Below, in pieces: positions 15,871-23,914 of a stretch of DNA of 64,000 nt (positions within the stretch are counted from its first letter, which is position 1; every line of letters begins with the position of its first letter). Both the position numbers and the translations under genes were made by a program. The DNA is from Moorella sp. E308F (GTDB lineage Bacteria; Bacillota; DSM-521; Neomoorellales; Neomoorellaceae): the NCBI RefSeq assembly GCF_006538365.1, contig NZ_BJKN01000002.1, positions 523,119 through 587,118 of the forward strand. Direction: 5' to 3'. The notes beneath the pieces were generated by a model. That model saw only the letters and a list, made by a program, of their open reading frames with translations, had not been told where the DNA came from and searched no databases.

Positions 15871-15899
15871 ATTATAGTACAGAACGCAATGGAAGTCAA
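15871..15899 (-). promoter_or_regulatory. Promoter of the tRNA operon
   Basis: TTGACT and TATAAT on the minus strand are 17 bp apart, 19 bp before the tRNA-Arg 5' end. Near-consensus sigma-A promoter. Confidence 0.8.
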
Positions 15900-15963
15900 C
15901 AATTTGTGGGCTCTATAATAAAAAAGTATGGGATAGGATGGGTAGAGATGGAAGGACAGGGTC

Positions 15964-16297
15964 TTATTTGCTGCCTATCAGGAGCAGGCACCGGATACCC
16001 AGGTAAAAAGCTATAGCTGCAGCCATAATACCAAAAACTAATCCCACCTAGCCAATACCGGTGGCCAGTCCCAGGGCCACCTGGATATTCTTGTAGGTCA
16101 TGTAGGCGCTCAGGCTTAGAATAAAGATCTTCAGGATCAGCAGGCTACACAACGTTACCATACGCACTGCCTCGGCCGTTGCCGGCTGGATCTTTTTTCT
16201 TTCCTTCTCCGGCGCACTTATAATCCGGCGGGGGTCGTCCACGGCGGCTATCCAGAGGGAAATGCCGGCAAACAGGAGATATATGACAACCCCCAGC
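15964..16297 (-). pseudogene. Remnant of a small membrane protein with an internal stop
   Basis: A minus-strand frame encodes three hydrophobic segments: VVIYLLFAGISLWIAAV, then LLILKIFILSLSAYMTY, then VGLVFGIMAAAIAFYLGI. Between the second and third a TAG stop (about 16048) interrupts the frame, and no start codon precedes the first segment. Upstream, around 16297, it is fused out of frame to a fragment of a membrane fusion protein. It reads as the C-terminal remains of a membrane protein after a deletion. The original family is not recognised. Confidence 0.55.
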
Positions 16298-16590
16298 CGT
16301 CAACAATGCGGTAAACATAACGCTGGCCCTTTTCTTCCTGGACGGCTTCGAAGGGGATGGTCAGGGCCCGGGGTTTGCTGGCGGTAGTAACTTTTAGGTC
16401 GACACTATGACCGGGTTTGAGCAGGGGCGCCGGCCCGGCCAGGGCGATAACGACCTCCACCGTCGTCTCCGAACTCTGCTGGGACTGCCGAGTCACCGCC
16501 GCCGCCGGGGCCACCCGAGCTACTTTTCCCGTGTAGGTCGTGCCCCAGAAGGCGCGGCCGGTGATGGCCACCATCTGTTCGGCTAACGCA
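16298..16590 (-). pseudogene. Fragment of an HlyD/RND-type membrane fusion protein
   Basis: The frame encodes about 95 residues typical of the C-terminal half of periplasmic adaptor proteins: GRAFWGTTYTGKVARVAPAA, then VEVVIALAGPAPLLKPGHSV and ALTIPFEAVQEEKGQRYVY. It has no start of its own, begins inside the stop region of the ABC permease gene and is cut off near 16297, where the frame turns into unrelated sequence. It is therefore the scar of a deletion that removed most of an efflux adaptor gene and joined it to another gene's tail. Confidence 0.65.
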
Positions 16591-17257
16591 TCTCCCGGCG
16601 GACAAAGGCCCGCCGGGCCAGGACCAGGAAAAAGACAAAGCAGGCCACTGTCAGCAAGGCCAGGAGTACCCCGGCTGCTACCAGGGATAAAGGAAACGGC
16701 CCCATAGAACCCATGTAGAGCTTTTGCCAGAGGGTGACGATGGTAAACCTTTGCCAGAGGGTGACGATGCCAAACCAAAAGGCAAACCAGGTGATAAAGG
16801 AAGCGATCCTGGCAGCCTGCATACCGAAACGGAAGAATAGCCACAGGGTTGGACTGTAAACAATAGTAATAATAGCCAGGGAAGAGATAATGCCCCAAAT
16901 GACCTCCGGACCGGTAATTGTTTTTAAGCCAGTGACACTAATAAAGGCTACTATAACTAATCCACAGACTTCACCCAGGAGACCCCCCAGCACCAGTTGC
17001 ATAAATTTGGCATCCACTATCGCCCTGGCCGGCATGGGTAAGAGCCGTAAGAAGCTGAGACTATTGTTTTTATCCTCGATTGACAGGGAACTGAGGACCA
17101 GGAGATAGGCGGTGATCCCGCTGCTAATGGTCAGGACCGCCGCCGCTCCGCCACGGAAGCCGAAAAAGTAGCTAAAAAATAGCAGAACTAAAACCCACCA
17201 GGCCTGCCGCCGTAAGAGATAATAATCCTTCGTTACTAATCCCCACATAATTATCAT
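16583..17257 (-). CDS. ABC-2 type transporter permease
   Basis: A 224-residue membrane protein with about six hydrophobic segments (for example WWVLVLLFFSYFFGF, IISSLAIITIVYSPTLWLFF and LVAAGVLLALLTVACFVFF). The loop EDKNNSLSFLRLLPM is typical of ABC-2 permeases of the bacitracin/YtrCD type. AGGAGG lies 5 nt before the ATG and overlaps the stop of the ATPase gene, so the two are translationally coupled. A 27-bp direct duplication produces the repeated TIVTLWQ segment near residue 165. The C-terminus ends where an adaptor-protein fragment begins, so the locus has been rearranged on that side. Substrate unknown. Confidence 0.82.
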   Translation of the reverse strand: MIIMWGLVTKDYYLLRRQAWWVLVLLFFSYFFGFRGGAAAVLTISSGITAYLLVLSSLSIEDKNNSLSFLRLLPMPARAIVDAKFMQLVLGGLLGEVCGLVIVAFISVTGLKTITGPEVIWGIISSLAIITIVYSPTLWLFFRFGMQAARIASFITWFAFWFGIVTLWQRFTIVTLWQKLYMGSMGPFPLSLVAAGVLLALLTVACFVFFLVLARRAFVRREMR

Positions 17258-18166
17258 CTAAGCCTCCTCTGCCTTCGGCCGCTCGTTACCAGCCAGGATA
17301 AGCATAATCTCTTCCAGGCCCAAAGGCCGGCGGGTAACCTCGCCTACCGCTAAAAGCCGCAGTTCCTGCAGCAAGCGCGGGTTGTAAGCGCCGGTAACGG
17401 CCGCTACCTCCAGGCCGCTTTCTTTAACGTAGGGCACCAGGCGCTGCACCTGCCGGAGCAGGTCGGCGTCTTTTAACCGGAAAGTAAGCTCCTGCCACTG
17501 CTCCAAGATGGTTTCCTTGTCGCCGGCTAGGGCTATCCGGCCACCTGCGATATAGGTCACCCGGTCGGCCACCTTCTCGATATCCTCGATAATATGGGAG
17601 GAAAAGAACACCCCCCGGGTCTCGTCCTGAATTACTTCCAGCAGTTCTTGCACCAGGGTATGACGCACCACCGGATCCACCCCGGAGGTGGGTTCATCCA
17701 GGATTAAAACCTCGGGCCGGTGGGCCAGGGCCAGGGCTACCGCCAGCTTGGTACGGTTGCCCTTGGAGAGCTGCTTGACTGTTTTATTGCCGGGAACATG
17801 GAATTTTTCCAGCAGGATGCGGAAAAAGGCGTCGTCCCAGGTGGGATAATAGCGGCCCAGGAAATTGCCCAGCCAGTAACCGGTGGCTTCTTCGTACAGC
17901 TGGTTATCCTCCGGGACATAACCCAGGCGGGACTTGATGGCCACCTCGTCCCGGTCCCAGGTCCGCCCCAGCACCTCTACCCTGCCGCCGTCCGGCCGGA
18001 TCAGGTTGGTGATAATACGGATGGTGGTAGTCTTCCCGGCGCCGTTGGGACCGGCGAAGCCCAGGATACATCCCGGTGGTAATTCCAGGTTAATGTCCTG
18101 GAGCTGGAAACCGGGATACCCCTTGCTTACTCCCGACAGGCGGATAAGCGGTTGCGTTGCACTCAA
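17258..18166 (-). CDS. ABC transporter ATP-binding protein
   Basis: A 302-residue ATPase with Walker A (GPNGAGKTTTIRII), Q-loop (LGYVPEDNQLYEE), signature (QLSKGNRTKLAVALAL, a degenerate form of LSGGQ), Walker B (LILDEPTSGVDPVV) and the H-loop His (FFSSHIIEDIEKVAD). The roughly 90-residue C-terminal extension is typical of regulators of ABC-2 exporters such as YtrB and BcrA. The TTG at 18166 is preferred: GGGAAGGT lies 8 nt upstream, whereas the in-frame GTG at 18175 overlaps that RBS. It follows a GntR/YtrA-type regulator and precedes its permease, as in the B. subtilis ytr operon. It probably exports a lipid or peptide-like compound; the substrate is not visible. Confidence 0.9.
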   Translation of the reverse strand: MSATQPLIRLSGVSKGYPGFQLQDINLELPPGCILGFAGPNGAGKTTTIRIITNLIRPDGGRVEVLGRTWDRDEVAIKSRLGYVPEDNQLYEEATGYWLGNFLGRYYPTWDDAFFRILLEKFHVPGNKTVKQLSKGNRTKLAVALALAHRPEVLILDEPTSGVDPVVRHTLVQELLEVIQDETRGVFFSSHIIEDIEKVADRVTYIAGGRIALAGDKETILEQWQELTFRLKDADLLRQVQRLVPYVKESGLEVAAVTGAYNPRLLQELRLLAVGEVTRRPLGLEEIMLILAGNERPKAEEA

Positions 18167-18284
18167 ATCAGGCACCTTCCCTTAATCGAATAGTCATTTT
18201 TGCCACTCACCCTGTCCTCCCACCGGGATTGCCGGAGGGCCGCAGGGTGGTACGTGGTAATAGGAGCATTTGACTTTGCTGCCT

Positions 18285-18674
18285 TTACCCTGGTGGTTCC
18301 CCTCCCCATTCAAGAAGTTCCTCCAAGAGTGCCCGGAGCTCTTGATCCTGCATACCTACCCGCCTGGCTTCCTGGATGGCGGCCTGGAGGTGTTCCTTTA
18401 CCCGGGCCTGCTTCAGGGAGGCTACCATCTCCGGCCGGACCCCGGCTACAAAGGTCCCCAGGCCCGGGCGGGTAATAAGCAGGCCTTCCTTTTCCAGCTC
18501 CAGGTAGGCGCGTTTGGTGGTGATCATGCTGGTGGTCAGCTCTTTAGCCAGCTCGCGGATGGAGGGCAGCTGGCTGCCAGGGGGGAGTTCACCGGCCAAA
18601 ATTTTGGCTCGTATCTGTTCCACTATTTGCTGATAGAGGGGAACCGGGTTCCGTGGTGAAATGGAAAATAGCAT
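18285..18674 (-). CDS. GntR-family regulator (YtrA type)
   Basis: A 129-residue regulator. The winged helix-turn-helix occupies residues 1-75 (PLYQQIVEQIRAKILAGELP, then QLPSIRELAKELTTSMITTK and LEKEGLLITRPGLGTFVAG). Only about 50 residues follow, the short effector-free tail characteristic of the YtrA subfamily, which governs ABC transporter operons. The two downstream genes are just such a transporter. A palindrome in the promoter region (18723-18744) is the likely operator. The regulator is expected to repress its own operon until an envelope-active compound is sensed; the ligand is unknown. Confidence 0.9.
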   Translation of the reverse strand: MLFSISPRNPVPLYQQIVEQIRAKILAGELPPGSQLPSIRELAKELTTSMITTKRAYLELEKEGLLITRPGLGTFVAGVRPEMVASLKQARVKEHLQAAIQEARRVGMQDQELRALLEELLEWGGEPPG

Positions 18675-18722
18675 CTTTTTTACCTGCCCGCTTTATTCTA
18701 ACCCTGTTATCTGTATAGCACC

Positions 18723-18744
18723 GTGTATATTATATATATACATT
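18723..18744. promoter_or_regulatory. Probable GntR operator
   Basis: GTGTATAT and ATATACAT are arranged as an inverted repeat with a 5-6 bp AT spacer upstream of the GntR gene. It resembles the AGTGTA/TACACT half-sites of YtrA-type operators. Confidence 0.5.
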
Positions 18745-18792
18745 ATAGCTAAAAAAATAGCCCTGTCAAGGGGGGAACGGATAACTAGAAAC

Positions 18793-19356
18793 CTAAAAGA
18801 TACTTTCTACTTGCACTTCCAACCCGGCTATCACCCGCGACCTTACCGTCCCCTGCTGCTCCGCTTCCTGGTCCAGGACGAACTTCCCGTCCCGCAAACA
18901 AAAGACTTGCACCGATTTTTGCTGGGGATCGACAATCCAGTATTCCCTGACACCACTCTTTTCATAAACCTTATATTTACTGCGCAGGTCGTAATAGCCG
19001 GTACCGGGGGAAAGAATCTCCACCACCAGATCCGGGGCGCCTTTAATGCGCTTCTCTTCTATAATGTCCAGCCTCGAGTTGGCAATGAAAATAATGTCCG
19101 GTTGGTAGGTTTCTTCTTCATCCAGGTAGACATCAACCGGGGCATCTAGAACAATACCCAGTCCTTTATCCAGGACAAATCCTGCCATTTGTAATTCCAG
19201 TTTTATGGATACCATCTGGTGATAGGGTGTCGGTGAAGGCGTCATTACCAGTTCCCCCCCGATTAACTGATAGGGTGACCCTTCCGGTAAGCGGCAATAA
19301 TCCTCATAGGTATACCGTTTCCGGCCTGCCGCCAGTTCCGCCAGGGTAAGGCTCAT
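18793..19356 (-). CDS. Uma2-family (DUF820) putative nuclease
   Basis: The start is at the ATG at 19356, with GGAGGT 7 nt upstream. The product is about 187 residues with the PD-(D/E)xK features of the Uma2 family: a YEDYCRLPEGSPYQLIGGEL opening, a YQPDIIFIAN strand, and the core PDLVVEILSPGTGYYDLRSK with Asp, Glu and Lys. The end of the core is YEKSGVREYWIVDP. The family is common in cyanobacteria and thermophilic Firmicutes, often in many copies. The in vivo role is not established; a link to mobile DNA or restriction-like functions is speculation. It stands alone between divergent neighbours. Confidence 0.88.
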   Translation of the reverse strand: MSLTLAELAAGRKRYTYEDYCRLPEGSPYQLIGGELVMTPSPTPYHQMVSIKLELQMAGFVLDKGLGIVLDAPVDVYLDEEETYQPDIIFIANSRLDIIEEKRIKGAPDLVVEILSPGTGYYDLRSKYKVYEKSGVREYWIVDPQQKSVQVFCLRDGKFVLDQEAEQQGTVRSRVIAGLEVQVESIF

Positions 19357-19591
19357 CTCCTGCACCTCCTCATCTGGTAGTTGATTTTATTCCTGGTAGC
19401 TTTTTCTTTATTTTACTACGGGGGTTAGCAAACAGGCAAGGGATAAAGGGGCGTGGTGGCAGCGGTAGGTTTTATCCTGGGTCTGAATAGCAAGGACTTG
19501 GGGTCAGGCCTAGTATCTGGTATAATGAGGCCTTGAAAACGATGCAAACAATTCTAAGATGCCCACTCGGAATGGAGAAAGGCAGACCGTC

Positions 19592-20377
19592 GTGTTTAAA
19601 ATATATGAGACCGCCTGTCGCAGCGCCCTCAACCGTTCCCGCATTCCAGGCATTGATTACTGTTTGAACCCTTACACCGGGTGCAGCCATAGGTGCATCT
19701 ATTGTTACGCCAGTTGCATGGCACGCTTCAGTGGCCATCAGGAAAAATGGGGTTCCTTCGTCCAGGTCAAGACGAATTTTATCGAAGTACTGGCCGCCCA
19801 GTTACGGCGGCCTAAAAAGGGAAAGGTTATGCTGGCCAGCGTTACCGATGCCTACCAGGCTATCGAAAGAAAATATGGCCTGACGCAAAGGTGTTTGGAA
19901 TTATTAACCGCGAGTGGATTGGAAGTATCTATCCTTACCAAGTCCGACCTGGTCCTCAGAGATGCAGAGCTTTTAAAAGCAATGCCCGCCGAGGTCGGCT
20001 TTACTATTACTACCCTGGATGACAAACTGGCCCGGCTGTTGGAGCCCGGCGCGCCGCTTCCCTCCCGGCGCCTGGCGGCCCTGGAAAAGCTGGCCAGGGC
20101 CGGCATCAGGACCTGGGTTTTTGTCGCCCCGGTGATACCCGGCCTGACGGATGCTCCTGAAGACCTGGCCGCCATAACAAAAGCGGCCACCAGGGCCGGC
20201 GCGCAGGAAGTAGACTTTGACCCGTTAAATTTTTACCCTGCAGCCGTATCTGGTATAAGAGAACTCATTTCCAGGTACTGGCCCCAGGCTAAGAGCGCTT
20301 TTGATCATGCTTGCCGCCACCCGGCTGCCTATCGGCAGCTGCTAAAAGAGATAATCAAGCATAGCAAATCCTGTTGA
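19592..20377 (+). CDS. Radical SAM protein of the SPL (spore photoproduct lyase-like) group
   Basis: The GTG at 19592 is preferred: GGAGAAAGG lies 9 nt upstream, and the product then begins just before the conserved CRSALNRSRIPGIDYCLNPY, where homologues start. The radical SAM cluster motif is CSHRCIYC (C-x3-C-x2-C). TILTKS-like (SILTKSDLVLRD) and GFTITTLDD segments match the Rv2578c/COG1533 family. The protein is about 261 residues, shorter than true spore photoproduct lyase (about 340), so DNA repair is not certain. The family reaction is unknown. It stands alone, with no partner gene. Confidence 0.85.
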   Translation: MFKIYETACRSALNRSRIPGIDYCLNPYTGCSHRCIYCYASCMARFSGHQEKWGSFVQVKTNFIEVLAAQLRRPKKGKVMLASVTDAYQAIERKYGLTQRCLELLTASGLEVSILTKSDLVLRDAELLKAMPAEVGFTITTLDDKLARLLEPGAPLPSRRLAALEKLARAGIRTWVFVAPVIPGLTDAPEDLAAITKAATRAGAQEVDFDPLNFYPAAVSGIRELISRYWPQAKSAFDHACRHPAAYRQLLKEIIKHSKSC

Positions 20378-20642
20378 TAGGTGCCGCAGCGCCTTTTTAA
20401 AACGTGGTATCGGCAGGGATATCACCCCTGTACCTGCGGAGCCCCGGATGGTTTTCCATCCGAAGCCGGGGGTGTCAGGGGTACTTCAGGAGCCGCCAGG
20501 GCCTCGTCCTGCAATTTTCCACGAAACTGACGAACTGCCCACCGTCGCCGCCGCTCTGTATGCCGTTATTTAATAATTACCTCACCTCTCTACGGTTGCC
20601 AGTAGGTCTTGAAGTCATATCATGGTACAACTGGCACCCCAA
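20378..20642. other. Gene-free gap between convergent genes
   Basis: I see no gene. The stretch contains a hairpin GGATGG-TTTT-CCATCC (about 20446-20461) flanked by CCCCG/CGGGG, but no T-tract. It separates the radical SAM gene from the end of the asr operon. Confidence 0.5.
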
Positions 20643-21626
20643 CTATTTGCTCCACAGCAAGTCGCGGTCGTAGCTGTAGCCGTAAAAGGGCAATTCCCGG
20701 GCCACCCGGCCTTTCGGACCCAGATCAACACCATCCAGGAGTTCATCCCTAAAGACCTGGTAGCCCGTGCGGTCGACGATATAGCCAACGTGCTCCTTGG
20801 GCAGGGAGCGATCAATGTGCCGCTCAATGTAACGGTACAGGTTGGCGATTACCTGCAGGACGGCCTTTTCATCAATCCATTCCAGGAAGTTGGCCGCTAG
20901 GCGCGGGCTCTTTTTCCCGGTGCGACCCAGGGCCACGATCCGGTAGTACTGGCGCCCCCTGGTCCAGGCCGCCATGGGACATTGCAGGATACACTCGCCG
21001 CAGCCCAGGCAGCGCTTGCCGTCGCGTTCCACCTGGTAATTGACCAGCTCCAGGGCGCCGACGATAAACTGGCGGCAGTTCTTGACACAAGCCTGGCAGG
21101 CGATACAGCGGCCGGGATCATACTCCGGCTCCACCTGGCCGATGATGCCGATGTCCTGGAGGTGGGCCTTGATGCAGTCGTTGGGGCAACCGGTAATGGC
21201 AATCTTGACGTGGTAGTGGTTGGGATAGATGAGACCTTCGATTTTTTGCGCCAGGGCCGTGGTGTCAAAGTTGGCAAAGGGGCAGACTCTGCTGCCAATG
21301 CAGGCCGTGACGTTCCGGGTGCCCGCCGCCGGGTAACCGGCATGGATATTCTCGATGGCCACTCCCAGGGCGGCCTCTTGTTGCAACATAGGTGCCAGCA
21401 GTTGGTTTACCTCCGGTACTTTGTCAAGGGGTATGCCGGGGATTTCAAAACCCTGGCGGGTAGTCAGATGAACGGTACCGTTGCCGTAGCGCCGGGCTAT
21501 ATCCTGGATTAAGCCTAAATATTCGGCCGCCAGGTGCCCGCCGGGCACCCGGAGACGCAGGGCCGTATAACCCCTGCGGCTGGTAATGCGGTAGGCGTTC
21601 TTGATCAATTCTTTCGTATTATACAT
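20643..21626 (-). CDS. asrC: Anaerobic sulfite reductase subunit C
   Basis: A 327-residue siroheme-type sulfite reductase subunit. The N-terminal half has the nitrite/sulfite reductase ferredoxin-like domain (HLTTRQGFEIPGIPL) and the cluster/siroheme cysteine motifs TACIGSRVCPFAN and ITGCPNDC. Two ferredoxin motifs follow (CIACQACVKNC and CLGCGECILQCP). AsrC carries out the six-electron reduction of sulfite to sulfide, with electrons from AsrA and AsrB. It is the last gene of asrABC; the gap to asrB is 14 bp. An acetogen could use it for sulfite detoxification, sulfur assimilation or as an electron sink. Confidence 0.94.
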   Translation of the reverse strand: MYNTKELIKNAYRITSRRGYTALRLRVPGGHLAAEYLGLIQDIARRYGNGTVHLTTRQGFEIPGIPLDKVPEVNQLLAPMLQQEAALGVAIENIHAGYPAAGTRNVTACIGSRVCPFANFDTTALAQKIEGLIYPNHYHVKIAITGCPNDCIKAHLQDIGIIGQVEPEYDPGRCIACQACVKNCRQFIVGALELVNYQVERDGKRCLGCGECILQCPMAAWTRGRQYYRIVALGRTGKKSPRLAANFLEWIDEKAVLQVIANLYRYIERHIDRSLPKEHVGYIVDRTGYQVFRDELLDGVDLGPKGRVARELPFYGYSYDRDLLWSK

Positions 21627-21640
21627 GGCTCCCTCCTCCT

Positions 21641-22441
21641 TCAGTCGACCAGGTCCCGGGCCCGGCTATAGTTAAACACCGGCCCTTCCAGGCAAACGTA
21701 TACGTCGTTGATCTTGCAGTGACCGCACTTGCCCAGGCCGCAGTGCATCCGCCGCTCCAGGGAGACCCAGATTTGCTCCGGTTTGATCTGGCATTTAATA
21801 AATTCGGCCACGGTAAATTTAATCATCAGAGGCGGCCCAACGACAATAATCCTGGCATCATTTTTCAGGGGGATTTCCTTAACGAATTCCGTTACCAGGC
21901 CCACCTTACCCAACCAGCCGGCCTGGCCCTGATCAACCGTGAGGATGGTGGGAAAAAGGCCTTGCCAGCGTTCAATATCCGTGCGGAACAGGATATCAGC
22001 CGGCGTTTTGAAGCCCAGGAGAAGGTTAAGGCCAGCCAGCTCTCCCGGGTGGCCCGCATAGTAGTTGATTAAGCCCTTCACCGGGGCTACCCCGGTACCA
22101 CCGGCGGCAACCACCAACTGGTGCCCGGCAAATTCATCCCTAGGGAAGCCGCTGCCATAGGGCCCGCGGAGGTAGACGGTATCTCCCGGTTTTAGTTGGT
22201 GTAAAGCAGTGGTTACCTTGCCCACCCGGCGGATAGTTAGCTCAATATAGCCCGGACCGGCGTCGCTGACGGATATAGGTGCCTCCCCAACCCCCGGCAA
22301 GGAAATCTCCACGAACTGCCCCCAGGCCGGTTCTATATCCGTGGCCAGCCGGAAGGTATAGTCCACGCCGGTCTGGGGCTGGATGGCTAACACCTGCGCA
22401 GGTGCGGGAAGATAAGGATTGGCAATCTGGTTGGCAATCAC
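21641..22441 (-). CDS. asrB: Anaerobic sulfite reductase subunit B (FAD/NAD-binding)
   Basis: A 266-residue ferredoxin-NADP reductase-like protein. It has the FAD-binding barrel (GQFVEISLPGVGEAPISVSD), the NAD-binding domain (LVVAAGGTGVAPVKGLINYY) and a C-terminal [2Fe-2S] motif of the DHOD/AsrB type (RRMHCGLGKCGHCKIND with a further Cys in VYVCLEG). It oxidises NAD(P)H and passes electrons to AsrA/AsrC. The start overlaps the asrA stop by 4 bp, so translation is coupled. Dihydroorotate dehydrogenase electron-transfer subunits are similar, but the asr neighbours settle the assignment. Confidence 0.93.
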   Translation of the reverse strand: MIANQIANPYLPAPAQVLAIQPQTGVDYTFRLATDIEPAWGQFVEISLPGVGEAPISVSDAGPGYIELTIRRVGKVTTALHQLKPGDTVYLRGPYGSGFPRDEFAGHQLVVAAGGTGVAPVKGLINYYAGHPGELAGLNLLLGFKTPADILFRTDIERWQGLFPTILTVDQGQAGWLGKVGLVTEFVKEIPLKNDARIIVVGPPLMIKFTVAEFIKCQIKPEQIWVSLERRMHCGLGKCGHCKINDVYVCLEGPVFNYSRARDLVD

Positions 22442-23460
22442 GCCCCGGCACCTCCGTTCATTAACTGGCTTAAAGTATTGACACAGCGAGCGAAAGAGAT
22501 GTATTCCGGGCAGACTTCTTCACAGCGGCCGCAGCCGACGCACATATTGATCCCAAACCGGCGGCGGAAGTCATCGATTTTATGCAAGACTTTGAAGCGC
22601 ATGCGTTCGCCCCGGTCCTCCCGTACTTTGTGGCCGCCAGCCATATCGGTAAAGCCGTCGATCTGACAACTCGCCCAGACCCGCCGGCGTTCCCCCCGTT
22701 CCGGGTTATCCCGATAAAATATATCCTGGACGGAAAAGCAGCTACAGGTTGGGCAGGAGAGGGTGCAACGGCCGCAGGCGATACAGCGGGAGCTATATTC
22801 CCGCCAAAGTTCGTGTTGAAAAAGGCTGGTATCGACTCGGTCCGGCACTTTAACAGTCAGGGAATTCTTCTGCACCCAAACCGGTTCTACATCAGCCGGC
22901 TGGCCGTAGCGCTCCCCCAGGGAAAGCCACGGCTCGGCCAGGGCCTGGAGTAGGTAATAACCGCCTTCCGGGCGCAGGGCCGCCTGGTGGCCGGTAGCCC
23001 TGTTCGTGCCCATAGAGACACAGAAACAACCTGGGAAGCTCTCCTGGCATTCCATCAGTACAAAATGGGTGTGCTGGCGCCGCCGGGCATAATAATTGTC
23101 CGCTGCGGGGCCGTTTTCCAGGAAGATTTTATCCAGACGGGTAACGGCGTTGAGGTCGCAGGCGCGGAGAAAAACCACAGTTTCCAATATTTCTGAGGCT
23201 TTCAGGGCGGATTCGGTTATTTCCCCATGGGAGAAATAAAAGAGGCTCTCTTTAACCGGAAAGAATACTTCCTTGGGCGAGAAAGTTGTCCTGGCATCCC
23301 AGACCACATCGGCCAGGCCCTTTACCGGGCCATAAGTAATTAGATCCGTACCGGCCAGGCGGCCTTTACCGGCGTAACGTACCGGCCCGAAAACCCGTCT
23401 GCTGGTAACCAGTTCGTCCAGCAGGGCCGCTAACCCCGCCGGCGTTAATTTGTACCCCAT
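22438..23460 (-). CDS. asrA: Anaerobic sulfite reductase subunit A (4Fe-4S)
   Basis: A 340-residue iron-sulfur protein of the AsrA / hydrogenase beta-subunit family. Two C-terminal ferredoxin motifs (CIACGRCTLSCPTC and CVGCGRCEEVCPEY) bind two [4Fe-4S] clusters. The N-terminal domain includes FLRACDLNAVTRLD. It relays electrons between the flavin of AsrB and the siroheme of AsrC. It is the first gene of the operon. A CRP/FNR-like palindrome lies about 90 bp upstream. A second, fragmentary copy of its first 19 codons sits about 350 bp further upstream. Confidence 0.93.
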   Translation of the reverse strand: MGYKLTPAGLAALLDELVTSRRVFGPVRYAGKGRLAGTDLITYGPVKGLADVVWDARTTFSPKEVFFPVKESLFYFSHGEITESALKASEILETVVFLRACDLNAVTRLDKIFLENGPAADNYYARRRQHTHFVLMECQESFPGCFCVSMGTNRATGHQAALRPEGGYYLLQALAEPWLSLGERYGQPADVEPVWVQKNSLTVKVPDRVDTSLFQHELWREYSSRCIACGRCTLSCPTCSCFSVQDIFYRDNPERGERRRVWASCQIDGFTDMAGGHKVREDRGERMRFKVLHKIDDFRRRFGINMCVGCGRCEEVCPEYISFARCVNTLSQLMNGGAGA

Positions 23461-23543
23461 GTCTCACTCCCCCGAAAATATGGTGCTGTTTGAGCTGATT
23501 TTGTTCTGTTCCCATTGTAATCCAGAAGGTACCCATATAAAAA

Positions 23544-23557
23544 TGATGTATATCACA
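23544..23557 (-). promoter_or_regulatory. CRP/FNR-like site upstream of asrA
   Basis: On the minus strand TGTGATATACATCA matches the TGTGA-N6-TCACA type of the Crp/Fnr superfamily closely, differing only in the last half-site. Its position before an anaerobic respiratory operon suits a redox-sensing Crp/Fnr activator. Prediction only. Confidence 0.45.
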
Positions 23558-23632
23558 AATCGTAAAAATAATCCTTGCCCGGCCGGAACTCCTTAAGTAA
23601 AATCATGAAAAGAAAAACAGGAGAAACCGCCA

Positions 23633-23700
23633 ATGCCCGTTGATCACGACCGCCTGTTCAAGGAACTGCTGACCACACTTTTTCCGATCCTTGCAAGAGA
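23633..23700 (+). pseudogene. Truncated N-terminus of an Rpn/PD-(D/E)xK transposase-like nuclease
   Basis: An ATG with AGGAGA upstream opens the frame PVDHDRLFKELLTTLFP, the typical opening of Rpn-family (recombination-promoting nuclease, DUF4351-type) proteins, DHDxLFKELL. After about 22 codons the similarity ends and the frame runs into a duplicated asrA fragment. It is a gene relic. The surrounding stretch 23461-23914 otherwise holds the asrA promoter region and the asrA-like fragment. Confidence 0.5.
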
Positions 23701-23753
23701 AGTTGTCGGTAGAACTCCAACCCGAGGAGGTGCAAAGGGTCAGTGCATGCGGG

Positions 23754-23827
23754 TGGTAACCAGTTCGTCCAGCAAGGCCGCCAACCCCGCAGGCGTTAAT
23801 TTGTACCCCATGTCTCACCTCCCCGAA
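23754..23827 (-). pseudogene. Remnant of a second asrA gene (first 19 codons)
   Basis: This segment is a near copy of 23402-23475, the start of asrA with its RBS. It encodes the same first 19 residues (GYKLTPAGLAALLDELVT after the Met), then leaves the frame and stops. The differences inside the coding part are mostly silent third-position changes. That suggests the fragment comes from a diverged but functional second asrA rather than from a fresh duplication. Confidence 0.6.
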
Positions 23828-23914
23828 ATGGGAAATGTGAGGTAGCAGTCCATATCAAGGACGGCGATGGTACCCTCTCCCCTGCTGACGAATGAGGTAT
23901 CAAACTGGAAATCG

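Noticed and set aside
16248-16898. 216-codon minus-strand frame across the permease end
   Set aside because: Only its last part corresponds to an adaptor-protein fragment; the first part is out of frame with the real permease gene, so it is not one gene.
20446-20461. Hairpin after the radical SAM gene as terminator
   Set aside because: A stem is present, but no T-tract follows in either direction.
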